A stretch of 64,000 nt of DNA from Pseudomonas sp. P8_241. GTDB lineage: Bacteria; Pseudomonadota; Gammaproteobacteria; Pseudomonadales; Pseudomonadaceae. Below are positions 45,370 to 55,200 of the stretch, piece by piece. The stretch lies in the NCBI RefSeq assembly GCF_034008315.1, contig NZ_CP125377.1:3112001-3176000 (forward strand), in the 5' to 3' direction. Position 1 is the stretch's first letter. Every line of letters starts with the position of its first letter. Under the pieces are notes generated by a model. The model did no database searches and had not been told where the DNA came from. It saw only the letters and a list, made by a program, of their open reading frames with translations. The translations under genes and the position numbers were made by a program.

Positions 45370-45861
45370 ATGGATTGCGCAGAAATTCTTGTGCTTCAGG
45401 CCAGCTACACAAATCCTGTGCACGCCGAAGCGATTTGCCTGGTATTGAACCACTACGCCGAGGATCCGATGGGCGGCGGCCAAGCCTTGCCGGCCGATGT
45501 GTTGGAGCAGTTGCCTGGCGAGCTAGCCCGACGACCCCATGCCTTCAGTGTGTTGGCGTTTGTCGGTGGTGAGCCGGCCGGACTGGTCAATTGCTTCGAA
45601 GGTTTTTCGACGTTTGCCTGTCGCCCATTGGTGAACGTGCACGATGTGTCGGTGGTGAAGAAGTTTCGTGGCCTGGGCTTGAGCCAGCGCATGCTGCAAA
45701 AGGTCGAGGAAATTGCCCGTCAACGCGGTTGCTGCAAGCTCACCCTGGAAGTGCTGGAAGGCAATGCCGTGGCCCAGGCCTCCTACGAAAAAGCCGGTTT
45801 TGCAGCAGGCATGTTCGACCCGGCCCATGGCCGGATGCTGTTTTGGACCAAGGCCCTCTGA
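45370..45861 (+). CDS. GNAT-family N-acetyltransferase
   Basis: About 163 residues with the GNAT core: AFVGGEPAGLVNCFEGFSTF, LVNVHDVSVVKKFRGLGLSQ (acetyl-CoA pyrophosphate loop, R/Q-x-x-G-x-G/A form) and AVAQASYEKAGFAAGMF. Among several in-frame starts, the ATG at 45370 has GAGG six bases upstream. The substrate cannot be predicted. A REP pair follows. Confidence 0.87.
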   Translation: MDCAEILVLQASYTNPVHAEAICLVLNHYAEDPMGGGQALPADVLEQLPGELARRPHAFSVLAFVGGEPAGLVNCFEGFSTFACRPLVNVHDVSVVKKFRGLGLSQRMLQKVEEIARQRGCCKLTLEVLEGNAVAQASYEKAGFAAGMFDPAHGRMLFWTKAL

Positions 45862-45877
45862 ATTAGCGCCCGGCGTC

Positions 45878-45976
45878 TGCAGGAGCGAGCTTGCTCGCGA
45901 TGGTTATTAATGATTACGCGTGCTTACTGATTAAACACCGTTCTTTCGTCCATCGCGAGCAAGCTCGCTCCTACAC
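45878..45976. repeat. REP pair (REPIN) after the GNAT gene
   Basis: Arms tgcaggagcgagcttgctcg and cgagcaagctcgctcctaca flank the spacer attacgcgtgcttactgatt aaacaccgttctttcg. This spacer is close to those at 30660 and 63620. Confidence 0.92.
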
Positions 45977-45988
45977 AAGGCCCCAGGT

Positions 45989-46198
45989 TCACTTCGGCCG
46001 ATAGGTTTCAGTCATTTGCGCGGTTTGATCGTCCGGGACCTTCAGTTCATTGCTTTGGACGGGATGGCCCAGGGCTTGCTGCTGGGCGAGTCGCAGGCTT
46101 TCGAAGTAATAACGCATGCGTTCTGCGCCACCTTCGGCAAAAGCGCTGGTTGAACTCAAGGCCATCAGGCCGGCGAGAATCAATGTAGTGCGTTTCAT
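45989..46198 (-). CDS. small secreted hypothetical protein, 69 aa
   Basis: A signal peptide (MKRTTLILAGLMALSSTSAF followed by A) is followed by a mature part of about 48 polar residues (GAERMRYYFESLRLAQQQAL). GGGAGG lies seven bases before the ATG. The protein is probably periplasmic. Function unknown; a type often seen in Pseudomonas genomes. Confidence 0.75.
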   Translation of the reverse strand: MKRTTLILAGLMALSSTSAFAEGGAERMRYYFESLRLAQQQALGHPVQSNELKVPDDQTAQMTETYRPK

Positions 46199-46311
46199 GG
46201 TTTGCCTCCCACTACAGGTGTCGGATGCCTTTCGTCCATGAACCAATGATCAGTGTCGAAAAGGCATTATCCGCCGATTCCGTGAAATGGGAATTAATTG
46301 ACAAAGTCCTC

Positions 46312-46395
46312 CGTAGGAGCCGGCTTGCCGGCGAAGGCACCTTTAAGTCCTGCCTCGATATGGCTGATGCCTTCGCTGGTAAGCCAGCGCCTGCA
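46312..46395. repeat. REP pair, ccggcttgccgg variant
   Basis: Arms gtaggagccggcttgccggc and gcttcgctggtaagccagcgc-type tail (catgccttcgctggtaagcc) are separated by about 40 bp. It lies between the small secreted protein and the cptA terminator. Confidence 0.85.
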
Positions 46396-46403
46396 GACAG
46401 CAT

Positions 46404-46427
46404 GAAAAAGGGGCCGGAACCGGCCCC
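46404..46427 (-). terminator. rho-independent terminator of the cptA gene
   Basis: GGGGCCG-GAAC-CGGCCCC is a perfect 7-bp stem at 46410-46427, and the minus-strand transcript continues into CTTTTTC. It lies 9 bp beyond the cptA stop codon. Confidence 0.88.
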
Positions 46428-46435
46428 TGAAAGGA

Positions 46436-48172
46436 TTACTGCTGAACTACCGCAGGTGCAACTTTGGGCTTCATCAGGCTGAAGTCGATCAAGTCTCGCT
46501 GCTGGCGCTCATAAGGGTTGCCGATCAGCAACGGCCGTACCTTGAAGCTATCGCTGACCAGACTCTTGCTGCGATCAAGTTCATCGAAGCTCAGGCCTGC
46601 CAGGTCTGCCCATGTATGGATCAGGTGCGAGCTGCTGTAAGGGCGTGAAACATCGCCGGTGACGTTCCAGCCGTGGGTTTCACGCCATTTCGGCGAGGCC
46701 CAGGTGATGAATGGAATGGTGTACATCGGCGCTGTCGGCTTGCTCTCGTTACGACCCAGGGTGCTGTGGCCAACGGAATCGAACACGTCTTCGCCGTGGT
46801 CCGAGAGGTACAGCAAAAAGCCGTTCGGATCGGACTTGGCGTAATCCTTGATCAGGCTGGACACCACGAAGTCGTTGTACAACACGGCATTGTCGTAGCT
46901 GTTGTACGTCGGCACCTGGTCGTCACGCACACCGGCCGGTACACCCGTGCGGTCCGTGAACTTGTCGAAGCTCGAAGGATAGCGGTACTGATAGCTCATG
47001 TGCGTACCCAGCAGATGCACGACGATCAGCTTGCGCGGTGCTGCATCGGCCAGGGCCTTGTTGAAGGGCTCGATCACGTCGCCATCATACTGGGCCGCGT
47101 TCTGGTTGCGATTGTTGTTCAGGTACACCTGCTCGTCGGCTTGTTCGGAGAAGGTGGTGAGCATGGTGTTGCGCTTGGTCATGGTCTGCTGGTTGGTGAT
47201 CCAGAAGGTCTTGTAACCGGCCTGTTTCATCATGCTGACCAGCGACGGCGTCGACAGGTAGAGGTCCGGCTTTTCCTCGTCGGCAAAGGTCAGAACCTGC
47301 TGCAGCGCCTCGATGGTGTACGGGCGCGGGGTAATGACATTGTCGAAAACGTCCAGCTGCCCTTTGAGCTTGTCCAGTTCCGGCGTGGTTTGACGTGGAT
47401 AGCCGTACAAGCTCATGCGCTGACGGTTGGTGGATTCACCGATCACCAGCACCAGGGTTGCGGGCTGGTTGGCCATCGCATTTTTGAGGTTGTGCAAGGG
47501 GGCAATCTTGCTGGCACTGGCGAGCATGTCCTGCATGTTGGCCAGTGTGTCGAGGTAGCGGTGATACGCCACGGCCATCTGCCAAGGCACGGCCGGTTCG
47601 ATACGTGTTTCGAACTTCTCGAAACCCTCGGCAAGACTGCCTGTACGCATCGTGTGCTTGACCAGCGGGTAACCGACCACACCCACCACGATAGCTGTCG
47701 CAGCCAGCAGCGCTTTGCCTCGTGGGAGGTAAACCGGGCGCAGGCGAGTCCACAGGAACCATGCAAATGCGGTGTGGGCGAGGAACGCGAACACCATCCA
47801 CCAGGCAAAGTACTGGGTCATGTACTCGCCAGCTTCAGACACATTCGACTCGAACATGATGAAGATCACGCTCTGGGAGAATTCCTGCTGATAGATGAAG
47901 AAGTAACCCAGGCTGGCCATCGAACAGGCCCACAGCACGACCCCGATGACAGCCGCCATGACACGGGTTTTATTGGGGAACAGCAGCATCGGTGCCAGCC
48001 AGATGGCGCTCATCACGAAGGCCTGGCGGAAGCCGGTGAAACCGGAAGTGCCCGTCAGTTGAATCAGCAGTTGGGTGATCCCGGAGAAATACCAGAAGAA
48101 CACGAACAACCAGATTAATCCGGCCCAATCGAAACCTTTCGCAGTCGTCTTGCTGCGTTTAAACACATTCAT
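46436..48172 (-). CDS. cptA: phosphoethanolamine transferase (CptA/EptA family)
   Basis: A 578-residue inner-membrane enzyme with five N-terminal transmembrane helices (up to about residue 175) and a periplasmic sulfatase-fold domain. The nucleophile Thr lies in PRPYTIEALQQVL. Zinc-site motifs include VLVIGEST, LIVVHLLGTHMSYQYRYPS, LLYLSDHGEDVFDS and the late HSTLGRNES. It transfers phosphoethanolamine from phosphatidylethanolamine to LPS; the CptA subgroup acts on core heptose. A strong terminator follows. EptA-type lipid A modification is the alternative. Confidence 0.87.
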   Translation of the reverse strand: MNVFKRSKTTAKGFDWAGLIWLFVFFWYFSGITQLLIQLTGTSGFTGFRQAFVMSAIWLAPMLLFPNKTRVMAAVIGVVLWACSMASLGYFFIYQQEFSQSVIFIMFESNVSEAGEYMTQYFAWWMVFAFLAHTAFAWFLWTRLRPVYLPRGKALLAATAIVVGVVGYPLVKHTMRTGSLAEGFEKFETRIEPAVPWQMAVAYHRYLDTLANMQDMLASASKIAPLHNLKNAMANQPATLVLVIGESTNRQRMSLYGYPRQTTPELDKLKGQLDVFDNVITPRPYTIEALQQVLTFADEEKPDLYLSTPSLVSMMKQAGYKTFWITNQQTMTKRNTMLTTFSEQADEQVYLNNNRNQNAAQYDGDVIEPFNKALADAAPRKLIVVHLLGTHMSYQYRYPSSFDKFTDRTGVPAGVRDDQVPTYNSYDNAVLYNDFVVSSLIKDYAKSDPNGFLLYLSDHGEDVFDSVGHSTLGRNESKPTAPMYTIPFITWASPKWRETHGWNVTGDVSRPYSSSHLIHTWADLAGLSFDELDRSKSLVSDSFKVRPLLIGNPYERQQRDLIDFSLMKPKVAPAVVQQ

Positions 48173-48333
48173 TCAGCGCTCCAGCCGAGAAAATACTTCC
48201 GCCGCCGGACGTTAAAATTCGCGGACGAGGAATAGGGGTCGTACGATAGACGAACGACCATAAACACGTAAGTATCGGAAAACAGATGTAAAAATTTCGT
48301 GAGTTGCCGTAAGCGGCAGCGCAGGTGCAGGAG

Positions 48334-48355
48334 GGAAGCAGCGTAGGCTGCTTCC
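48334..48355. other. 9-bp perfect hairpin
   Basis: GGAAGCAGC-GTAG-GCTGCTTCC lies in the 199-bp gap between the 60-residue gene and cptA. It lacks a T-run on either strand, so it is a candidate RNA-end structure only. Confidence 0.4.
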
Positions 48356-48371
48356 GGATCAATCGGCGGGA

Positions 48372-48554
48372 TCAGGCGTGCGGGGCGCTTTGAATCACAA
48401 TTACAGGTTGGTTTTGGTTGCCTTGCAGCAGCAATCGCAATTGCGCCAGTTCCTGCTTCAACTGGTCGCGCTCGTCTTTCAACTGGCGCAGTTCATCGCG
48501 ACGGATGGTGACGTAAAGGGTTTGTGCTGGCAGTGCGGTGTGTACTGTGCCCAT
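48372..48554 (-). CDS. small coiled-coil protein, 60 aa
   Basis: The core LYVTIRRDELRQLKDERDQL followed by KQELAQLRLLL is a clear heptad coiled coil, ending in a polar tail (QNQPVIVIQSAPHA). A GAGGTGA ribosome site lies four bases before the ATG. Function unknown; probably cytoplasmic and oligomeric. Confidence 0.7.
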   Translation of the reverse strand: MGTVHTALPAQTLYVTIRRDELRQLKDERDQLKQELAQLRLLLQGNQNQPVIVIQSAPHA

Positions 48555-48827
48555 TGCTCACCTCGCAAATGGCGTGTCTCAACTGTAGAACCGCCTCGAA
48601 ATCAGCGGTTGAACTACTATCGGCGCCAATTTTGATTTCTTTTGCCCCTGAAGGGAACTTTTTTATTTTTCAATGTCGTTGTGTCTTGGGCTTGATTCCC
48701 GACGTTATCAGTCTGAATCGGGCACAATGCCCGGAAACTTCATCCCGGCGCTCTGGACTAAGCTTCATTAGTCGCGTTGGGCTATACCTTTTGACACACT
48801 TTTATTTGTAGTAGGGAGCATCAGCAC

Positions 48828-49808
48828 ATGCAACTCGGGATTATTGGACTGGGCCGTATGGGCGGCAATATTGCGCGGCGCCTGATGCTCAACGGACACA
48901 CGACCGTTGTTTATGACCGCAATACCGCCTTCATCGAAACCCTGACCGCCGAGGGCGCAACCGGTGCGCCAGACCTGCCAGCCCTGGTCGCCGGTCTGAC
49001 CGCACCGCGGGCTGTCTGGGTCATGCTGCCGGCCGGCGCGCCGACGGAAGAGACCATCGACACCTTGAGCACTTTGCTCGAAGCCGGCGACACCATCATC
49101 GACGGCGGCAACACGTTTTATAAGGACGACATTCGCCGGGCGAAAACCCTCGCGGAAAAAGGTCTGCACTACATCGACGTCGGTACGTCCGGCGGCGTCT
49201 GGGGTCTGGAGCGTGGTTATTGCATGATGATTGGCGGTGACGCCGGGACGGTCAAGCGTCTGGACCCGCTGTTTGAAAGTCTGGCCCCGGGCATGGGCGA
49301 CATCCCTCGAACCAAGGACCGCAAATCCGACGACGATCGTGCCGAGCGTGGCTACATCCATGCCGGTCCAGCGGGCGCCGGGCATTTTGTGAAGATGATC
49401 CACAACGGCATCGAGTACGGAATGATGCAGGCCTTCGCTGAGGGCTTCGACATCCTCAAGACCAAAAACAGCGAAAAACTGCCGCAAGACCAGCGTTTTG
49501 ACCTGAACGTGGCTGACATCGCCGAAGTCTGGCGTCGTGGCAGCGTGGTGTCTTCGTGGTTGCTCGACCTGACGGCCGATGCCTTGGCCAGCGATCCGAA
49601 ACTAGACGGTTTCTCCGGTTCCGTGGCCGATAGCGGTGAAGGTCAATGGACCATCGAAGCCGCCATGGAGCAAGCGGTGCCGGTGCCGGTACTGTCTAAC
49701 TCGCTGTTCTCCCGCTACCGTTCGCGTGGCCAAGGCTCCTTTGGCGACAAGGTGCTCTCGGCCCAGCGCTTCGGCTTCGGCGGCCACGTGGAGACCGCGA
49801 AAAAATGA
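48828..49808 (+). CDS. gnd: 6-phosphogluconate dehydrogenase, decarboxylating (short NAD-type)
   Basis: A 326-residue 6PGDH. It has the N-terminal Rossmann motif [15 protein letters not shown], the [14 protein letters not shown] and [20 protein letters not shown] motifs, and the catalytic Lys/Asn in [18 protein letters not shown]. It is the shorter type, missing the C-terminal domain of the about 470-residue form and often NAD-linked. It makes ribulose 5-phosphate from 6-phosphogluconate. The stop overlaps the zwf start (ATGA), so the two are translationally coupled. Confidence 0.92.
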   Translation: MQLGIIGLGRMGGNIARRLMLNGHTTVVYDRNTAFIETLTAEGATGAPDLPALVAGLTAPRAVWVMLPAGAPTEETIDTLSTLLEAGDTIIDGGNTFYKDDIRRAKTLAEKGLHYIDVGTSGGVWGLERGYCMMIGGDAGTVKRLDPLFESLAPGMGDIPRTKDRKSDDDRAERGYIHAGPAGAGHFVKMIHNGIEYGMMQAFAEGFDILKTKNSEKLPQDQRFDLNVADIAEVWRRGSVVSSWLLDLTADALASDPKLDGFSGSVADSGEGQWTIEAAMEQAVPVPVLSNSLFSRYRSRGQGSFGDKVLSAQRFGFGGHVETAKK

Positions 49809-51328
49809 CCCACCCGATCCGCAGAAAATCCAGGCCTGAACCCGCGCCGCCGACCACGCTGTTCCTGTTCGGCGCCCATGGTGACCTGGTCAAGCGCTTG
49901 CTGATGCCGGCGCTGTATAACCTGAGTCGCGACGGTTTGCTGGGGGATGGACTGCGGATCATCGGCGTTGACCACAACGCCATCAGTGATGAAGGCTTTG
50001 CGAAAAAGCTCGAAGACTTCATTCGCAACGAGGTGGCCACCAAGACCGGCAAGGGCGATCAAGCCCTTGATCCGGCGGTGTGGGCCAAGCTCGCCAAGGG
50101 TATCAGCTACGTCCAGGGCGACTTTCTGGACGACAGCACTTATCAAGCGCTGGCGGCAAAAATCGCCGACAGCGGAACCGGTAACGCGGTGTTCTACCTG
50201 GCCACCGCGCCGCGTTTCTTCAGTGAAGTGGTGCGCCGTCTCGGCAGCGCAGGCTTGCTGGAGGAAACCCCAGAAGCCTTCAGAAGGGTGGTGATCGAAA
50301 AACCATTTGGCTCCGATCTGCACACGGCCGAAGCCTTGAATGCTTGTTTGCTCAAGGTAATGACGGAGAAACAGATCTACCGAATCGACCACTATCTGGG
50401 CAAGGAAACCGTGCAGAACATTTTGGTCAGCCGGTTTTCCAACAGCCTTTTCGAGGCGTTCTGGAACAACCATTACATCGACCACGTGCAGATCACCGCC
50501 GCCGAAACCGTCGGTGTGGAAACCCGTGGCAGTTTTTACGAACACACCGGTGCATTGCGGGACATGGTGCCCAATCACCTGTTCCAGTTGCTGGCGATGG
50601 TGGCCATGGAGCCGCCTGCCGCTTTCGGCGCCGATGCGGTGCGTGGCGAAAAAGCCAAGGTGGTGGGTGCGATTCGTCCCTGGTCGGTCGAGGAGGCCAA
50701 GGCCAATTCAGTGCGCGGGCAATACACCGCCGCAGGGCTCGATGGCAAAACTCTGGCGGGCTATCGCCAGGAAAACAACGTGGCGCCTGACAGCAATACC
50801 GAAACCTATGTGGCCCTGAAGGTCATGATCGATAACTGGCGCTGGGTCGGCGTACCGTTCTACCTGCGCACGGGCAAGCGCATGAGTGTGCGCGATACCG
50901 AGATCGTCATCTGTTTCAAGCCGGCACCGTATGCGCAGTTCCGCGATACCGAGGTGGATGAGTTGCAACCGACCTATCTGCGCATCCAGATCCAGCCGAA
51001 CGAAGGCATGTGGTTTGACCTGCTGGCCAAGCGGCCGGGCCAGGCCCTGAAGATGGACAACATCGAATTGGGTTTTGCCTACAAGGACTTCTTCGAAATG
51101 CAGCCGTCCACCGGCTACGAAACCCTCATCTACGACTGCCTCACGGGCGATCAGACGCTGTTCCAGCGTGCCGACAACATCGAGAACGGCTGGCGCGCCG
51201 TTCAGCCGTTTCTCGACGCCTGGCAGCAGGACTCCAGCGTGCAGGACTATGCGGCGGGTGAAAACGGTCCCCGGGCCGGTGAGGAGTTGCTGGCTCGTGA
51301 CGGTCGTGCCTGGCATCGGCTCGGATAA
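49805..51328 (+). CDS. zwf: glucose-6-phosphate 1-dehydrogenase
   Basis: A 507-residue G6PDH with the nucleotide site [20 protein letters not shown] and the active-site motif [28 protein letters not shown] and the long C-terminal sheet domain follow. It oxidises glucose 6-phosphate to 6-phosphogluconolactone. No pgl or edd gene adjoins it, so it is likely a second zwf copy paired with gnd, as I recall from P. putida (PP_4042/PP_4043), for the oxidative pentose phosphate route. A REP pair follows the stop. Confidence 0.93.
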   Translation: MTHPIRRKSRPEPAPPTTLFLFGAHGDLVKRLLMPALYNLSRDGLLGDGLRIIGVDHNAISDEGFAKKLEDFIRNEVATKTGKGDQALDPAVWAKLAKGISYVQGDFLDDSTYQALAAKIADSGTGNAVFYLATAPRFFSEVVRRLGSAGLLEETPEAFRRVVIEKPFGSDLHTAEALNACLLKVMTEKQIYRIDHYLGKETVQNILVSRFSNSLFEAFWNNHYIDHVQITAAETVGVETRGSFYEHTGALRDMVPNHLFQLLAMVAMEPPAAFGADAVRGEKAKVVGAIRPWSVEEAKANSVRGQYTAAGLDGKTLAGYRQENNVAPDSNTETYVALKVMIDNWRWVGVPFYLRTGKRMSVRDTEIVICFKPAPYAQFRDTEVDELQPTYLRIQIQPNEGMWFDLLAKRPGQALKMDNIELGFAYKDFFEMQPSTGYETLIYDCLTGDQTLFQRADNIENGWRAVQPFLDAWQQDSSVQDYAAGENGPRAGEELLARDGRAWHRLG

Positions 51329-51340
51329 CACCCATCCCCC

Positions 51341-51429
51341 TGTAGAAGCGAGCTTGCTCGCGATGTGGCAATGACAGTCAACGATGATGTTGAATGTGCC
51401 GCCGCCATCGCGAGCAAGCTTGCTCCTAC
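51341..51429. repeat. REP pair between convergent zwf and nhaB
   Basis: Arms tgtagaagcgagcttgctcg and cgagcaagcttgctcctacc, with a spacer containing agtcaacgatg. Confidence 0.9.
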
Positions 51430-51446
51430 CGTTGAATTAGAGGGGG

Positions 51447-52949
51447 TTACAACCAGTAACTCACTGCATACCAGCCCAATGTACCCATCACCACGGTGTA
51501 CGGCAGCGCCATCCACACCATCCGCCCATAAGACAGACGCACCAGTGGTGCAATCGCCGACGTCAGCAAAAACAGAAATGCCGCCTGACCATTGGGCGTC
51601 GCCACGCTCGGCAGGTTGGTGCCGGTATTGATGGCGATGGCCAGGGTCTCGAAATGCTCGCGGGTCATTTCACCTGCCAGGAAGGCGCGCTTGACTTCGG
51701 TGATGTAAATGGTTGCCACGAACACGTTGTCGCTGATGGCCGACAGCAAGCCGTTAGCGATAAACAGCATGCCCGGTTGCTGGTCCGCCGGCAGTGCCAG
51801 TACCCACTGGATCAAGGGCGTGAACAGTTGCTGATCGTGAATGACTGCCACCACGGCGAAAAACACCACCAACAAGGCAGTGAACGGCATGGCGTCCTTG
51901 AATGCAGAGCCCAGGCGGTGTTCGTCGGTGATGCCGGTGAAGGCGGTGATGAGGACGATCACCATCAATCCGATCAGGCCTACTTCAGCGATGTGAAACG
52001 CCAGGCAGGCAATCAGTATCAACGCCGCCAGACCTTGCACGATCAGCGCTGCTCGCTGGCGTGTAGTGCGTTCGGCATTGTCTTCGGCCGCGTAGTTGCC
52101 CAGCACTGTCCGCACGTTGTCAGGCAGTAGTGTGCCGTAACCGAACCAACGCAATTTTTCCAGCAGGATGCAAGTCACCAGGCCGGCGGCGAGTACGGGA
52201 AGGGAAACCGGTGCAACCTGGGAAAAGAACTCGGAGAAGTGCCAGCCCATCTCATGGCCGATCAGCAGGTTTTGGGGTTCGCCAACCAACGTGCAGACAC
52301 CGCCCAGCGCGGTACCTACCGCGCCATGCATGAGCAGGCTGCGCAGGAATGCCCGGAACTGTTCGAGGTCGCCATGATGCAGCGTGGGTAATTGCTGGTC
52401 GTCGCTGTACTCGCTGTCCTGGCGCGGATCGTTGCCCGAAGCGACGCGGTGATACACCGAGTAGAAGCCCACGCCGGCGCTGATGATCACGGCGGTTACG
52501 GTCAAGGCATCGAGAAACGCCGACAGGAACGCGGACAGGAAACAGAACATCAATGCCAGCAGCGTCTTGGAGCGAACCCCGAGCAGCAGACGCGAAAACA
52601 GGTACAGCAGCAGGTCTTTCATGAAGTAAATGCCGGCCACCATGAACATCAGCAGCAGGATCACTGGAAAGTTGTGCAGCAGTTCGTCATACAGTGCCTG
52701 GGGCGTCGTCATCTTCAGCAGCAGGGCTTCAATCAACAGCAGACCGCCAGGCATCAACGGATAACACTTGAGCGCCATGGCCAAGGTGAAAATAAACTCC
52801 AGCACCAGCAGCCAACCTGCAGCAACCGGGCCAACGGTCCACAGTACCAGGGCGTTGAGGATCAGGAAGCCGACGATACAGGCCTTGTACCAGCGCGGTG
52901 AGTTCCCGAGAAAATTGTGCGCGAACGCCTGGGCCATTGAACCGGACAT
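51447..52949 (-). CDS. nhaB: Na+/H+ antiporter NhaB
   Basis: A 500-residue inner-membrane antiporter with about 12 helices. It begins [22 protein letters not shown] (AAGGAG seven bases upstream) and has [45 protein letters not shown] and the C-terminal [20 protein letters not shown]. These match NhaB of enteric and pseudomonad bacteria. It exports Na+ in exchange for protons. Upstream reading-frame extensions run into the next gene and are rejected. Confidence 0.93.
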   Translation of the reverse strand: MSGSMAQAFAHNFLGNSPRWYKACIVGFLILNALVLWTVGPVAAGWLLVLEFIFTLAMALKCYPLMPGGLLLIEALLLKMTTPQALYDELLHNFPVILLLMFMVAGIYFMKDLLLYLFSRLLLGVRSKTLLALMFCFLSAFLSAFLDALTVTAVIISAGVGFYSVYHRVASGNDPRQDSEYSDDQQLPTLHHGDLEQFRAFLRSLLMHGAVGTALGGVCTLVGEPQNLLIGHEMGWHFSEFFSQVAPVSLPVLAAGLVTCILLEKLRWFGYGTLLPDNVRTVLGNYAAEDNAERTTRQRAALIVQGLAALILIACLAFHIAEVGLIGLMVIVLITAFTGITDEHRLGSAFKDAMPFTALLVVFFAVVAVIHDQQLFTPLIQWVLALPADQQPGMLFIANGLLSAISDNVFVATIYITEVKRAFLAGEMTREHFETLAIAINTGTNLPSVATPNGQAAFLFLLTSAIAPLVRLSYGRMVWMALPYTVVMGTLGWYAVSYWL

Positions 52950-53026
52950 CGGTTGCTCCTTGTTTAAGAAGCGCGCAAGTTGCCGCAAGCGGCTCAGAAG
53001 ATCAAGCGAACGTGCAGTGTCGGTAT

Positions 53027-54316
53027 TTATCCAAAAAAACGTGCGATGACAGCTTTGTAGGTGCCATCGAGGGAATAACCGGCCACCACGATGTTTGAGT
53101 CGGCCTGCGCAGTGATGGCGGTGGCCGTGTCCAGGCTGCGGCCCAAACGGGTCCGTGTCCAGCCGCGGCCGTCGCCAAAGTCGCCATCGAGCAATCCGTC
53201 GGGCAGGTATCGACCAACAATGAAATCGGCCTCGACACCGCCAATGGTGGATCCCGCCGTCAATACGGTGCCGTCCGGTTGCACTTGGGCGCAGGTCCAC
53301 TGGCAGCCGCTGTGGCCGATTTCCAGGCGCTGAGGCTGGCCGGCGTTGCAATGGTTGTCAGCACGACCGTTACTGTGAATTTTAAACGTGAGGCAGTGCA
53401 TCGGGTCACGGCTACTGCCAAAACACAACACATCACCGTTATCCTGCTGCACCACCTGACTGACTTGCGCGCTGTGACCTTGCGCCTCGAAGGTCAGGAA
53501 ACCATCCACCGAGAAACTCTCATCCAGGCGACCCTCTGCGTCGTAACGCGCCAGCAGGCCTTCCTGGGGAAAGTTGATTGAACCTGCGACCAGAATTCGG
53601 CCGTCGTGTTGTACCCGCAAACTGCTGAGCCAGGTATTCATCAACAAGTGCCTGACGATGACAAACCCGTGCCCATTGAACGAACTGTCCAGCGAGCCTT
53701 CGACGTCGAGCCGTATCAACAGACCGACGTGGTCGGCCAATTCGAAGTGATGGTTGGCCAGCAGCAGGATTCGACCGTCTTCCTGAACGCCAACATCACA
53801 GGCTTCTGCGCCAGGTACACCTGGTGGCAGCCAGGCATCGCGCATGCCCAGGGAAAGACCGCCAGGCAAACGCACGACACGGCGGCCGTTGTCACCAAAA
53901 CGCTGTACCAGGCACCCCTGCTGATCGATCAATGCCAGGGCCGGGAGTGTACGGTGGGCGTTTTCGTACTGCAGGCCGGCCAATAGAAGGTTTCCGTCAG
54001 GCAGTACATGAACCTTGGCGCCCATGGCTTCGAAGCCCGCCTCGAACTGCCCTATGACACTGCCTTGCTTGCCAAACGACAGATCCGCCGAACCATCGTC
54101 GAGCAAGCGGGCCAGGCCGAAATGGCTTCCGTTCCGCATGCCGACCTTCGCGGCCACCAGCAGGCGTCCTTGTGCATCAATCGCGACCCCATTGGCGATG
54201 CTGGATAGACTGCCGGCGAAATAGACCTGGGTTCTGCCGTTGCCGGCAAAGGTTGTATCGAGTTGCCCGGCATTCTGAAGTGTGATCGGAAGTGCAATAG
54301 CAGACTGGATTGACAT
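53027..54316 (-). CDS. delta-60 repeat (beta-propeller-like) protein
   Basis: A 429-residue protein built of repeats of about 50-60 residues, each with a form like [27 protein letters not shown] or [27 protein letters not shown]. This is the pattern of delta-60 repeats, which fold as a propeller. There is no clear signal peptide ([17 protein letters not shown]). AAGGAG lies nine bases before the ATG. It lies just upstream of nhaB on the same strand with a 77-bp gap. The function is unknown; an extracellular or surface role is possible. Confidence 0.82.
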   Translation of the reverse strand: MSIQSAIALPITLQNAGQLDTTFAGNGRTQVYFAGSLSSIANGVAIDAQGRLLVAAKVGMRNGSHFGLARLLDDGSADLSFGKQGSVIGQFEAGFEAMGAKVHVLPDGNLLLAGLQYENAHRTLPALALIDQQGCLVQRFGDNGRRVVRLPGGLSLGMRDAWLPPGVPGAEACDVGVQEDGRILLLANHHFELADHVGLLIRLDVEGSLDSSFNGHGFVIVRHLLMNTWLSSLRVQHDGRILVAGSINFPQEGLLARYDAEGRLDESFSVDGFLTFEAQGHSAQVSQVVQQDNGDVLCFGSSRDPMHCLTFKIHSNGRADNHCNAGQPQRLEIGHSGCQWTCAQVQPDGTVLTAGSTIGGVEADFIVGRYLPDGLLDGDFGDGRGWTRTRLGRSLDTATAITAQADSNIVVAGYSLDGTYKAVIARFFG

Positions 54317-54556
54317 GCACGCATCTCCTTGCGAGTCGTCCAGGTTCCGGAAGTTTGGTGGCGACTTATAAGGAAAACATTCAATCCTTGAATGACCGGA
54401 TGCACAACTGTCGAAACAAACAGACGGAGAGTCGTTGTGTGCCACAACAATGTCTTTGCGAACCAATGCCAAGCTTGCCAAGAAAGCAGGTTTGCGAAAC
54501 TTCGATCAGACGGGAACCAATAGCTGAAAACTCAGCTAATAAATGAAGAGGGAGGG

Positions 54557-54582
54557 TGCGGATTACTCCAAAGTAATCCGCA
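54557..54582 (-). terminator. perfect hairpin at the end of the 88-residue gene
   Basis: TGCGGATTACT-CCAA-AGTAATCCGCA is a perfect 11-bp stem 7 bp beyond the stop codon of the minus-strand gene. It lacks a long U-run on that strand, so it may be a 3' stabiliser rather than a strict terminator. Confidence 0.55.
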
Positions 54583-54589
54583 AGACAAG

Positions 54590-54856
54590 TTAGTGCGGCA
54601 TTGACCAGGACAGCAGTGTATATCCTTCTTCGCTTAACTCGGCGCGAGCCTGTTCCAGCAGGTGCTCCAGTTGCGCAGGATCGGTGTAGGCGCTACTAGG
54701 GATCTGCTTGCGGCCGATGCTGGTGCTCGTGCGGTCGATAACCGTTAGCGTGAGTTCGCCATTCCCGTCCTGGGGAGCCCAGGCTACGCATTTGAATGGT
54801 TTAAATGCGCGGTCGGCAATCAAAAGAGCTTCGTTGATACGGAGCGGGGCGTTCAT
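54590..54856 (-). CDS. hypothetical protein, 88 aa
   Basis: It starts MNAPLRINEALLIADRAFKP, with AGAGAG/GAAG upstream. It is a small cytoplasmic alpha/beta protein (KCVAWAPQDGNGELTLTVID, LLEQARAELSEEGYTLLSWS). I do not recognise a family. A perfect hairpin follows the gene. Confidence 0.7.
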   Translation of the reverse strand: MNAPLRINEALLIADRAFKPFKCVAWAPQDGNGELTLTVIDRTSTSIGRKQIPSSAYTDPAQLEHLLEQARAELSEEGYTLLSWSMPH

Positions 54857-55146
54857 AGGGTCTTCTCTCTGTATGCCCAATCAGTGCCGCGCCGTCGGTT
54901 GGGCTTACCGTTCGGCTGGTTACTTGTACTGATGCCCGCAACCGGGGGGCGGGTCACACATAATTTAAAGAAATTTCATCTTTCTTTCGTTAATCAGGGT
55001 ATTGGGCTGATAGTGAAAGCTAAACGAAAGGAAGGACCTACTTAGCTAACTAACATTTTTTGATTTCTTATAACTGTTTTTGTAAGACCTCTATAGTCAA
55101 ACGGTACAAGACGCCGTCAAATTCTTGCTAACGTTACAGCCAGGTC

Positions 55147-55191
55147 CGCCAAATGACTGTTTTTTATATATTTTCGAAAATTTGGCGCCAA
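55147..55191. promoter_or_regulatory. nested palindromes in the leader of the sigma-54 activator gene
   Basis: CGCCAAAT (55147-55154) is inversely repeated as ATTTGGCG (55180-55187). TTTTCGAAAA (55171-55180) and TTGGCGCCAA (55182-55191) are perfect palindromes. They end 9 bp before the ATG and touch the AAGGA ribosome site. The surrounding 54900-55200 is strongly AT-rich and holds no other gene. The site looks like an operator or a translation-blocking hairpin. Confidence 0.5.
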
Positions 55192-55200
55192 GGAACAGTC

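Noticed and set aside
52950..53351. A 634-codon reading frame as the full NhaB
   Set aside because: The extra 134 N-terminal residues are basic, low-complexity sequence antiparallel to nothing known and overlap the delta-60 gene; the ATG at 52949 has AAGGAG and gives the family length.
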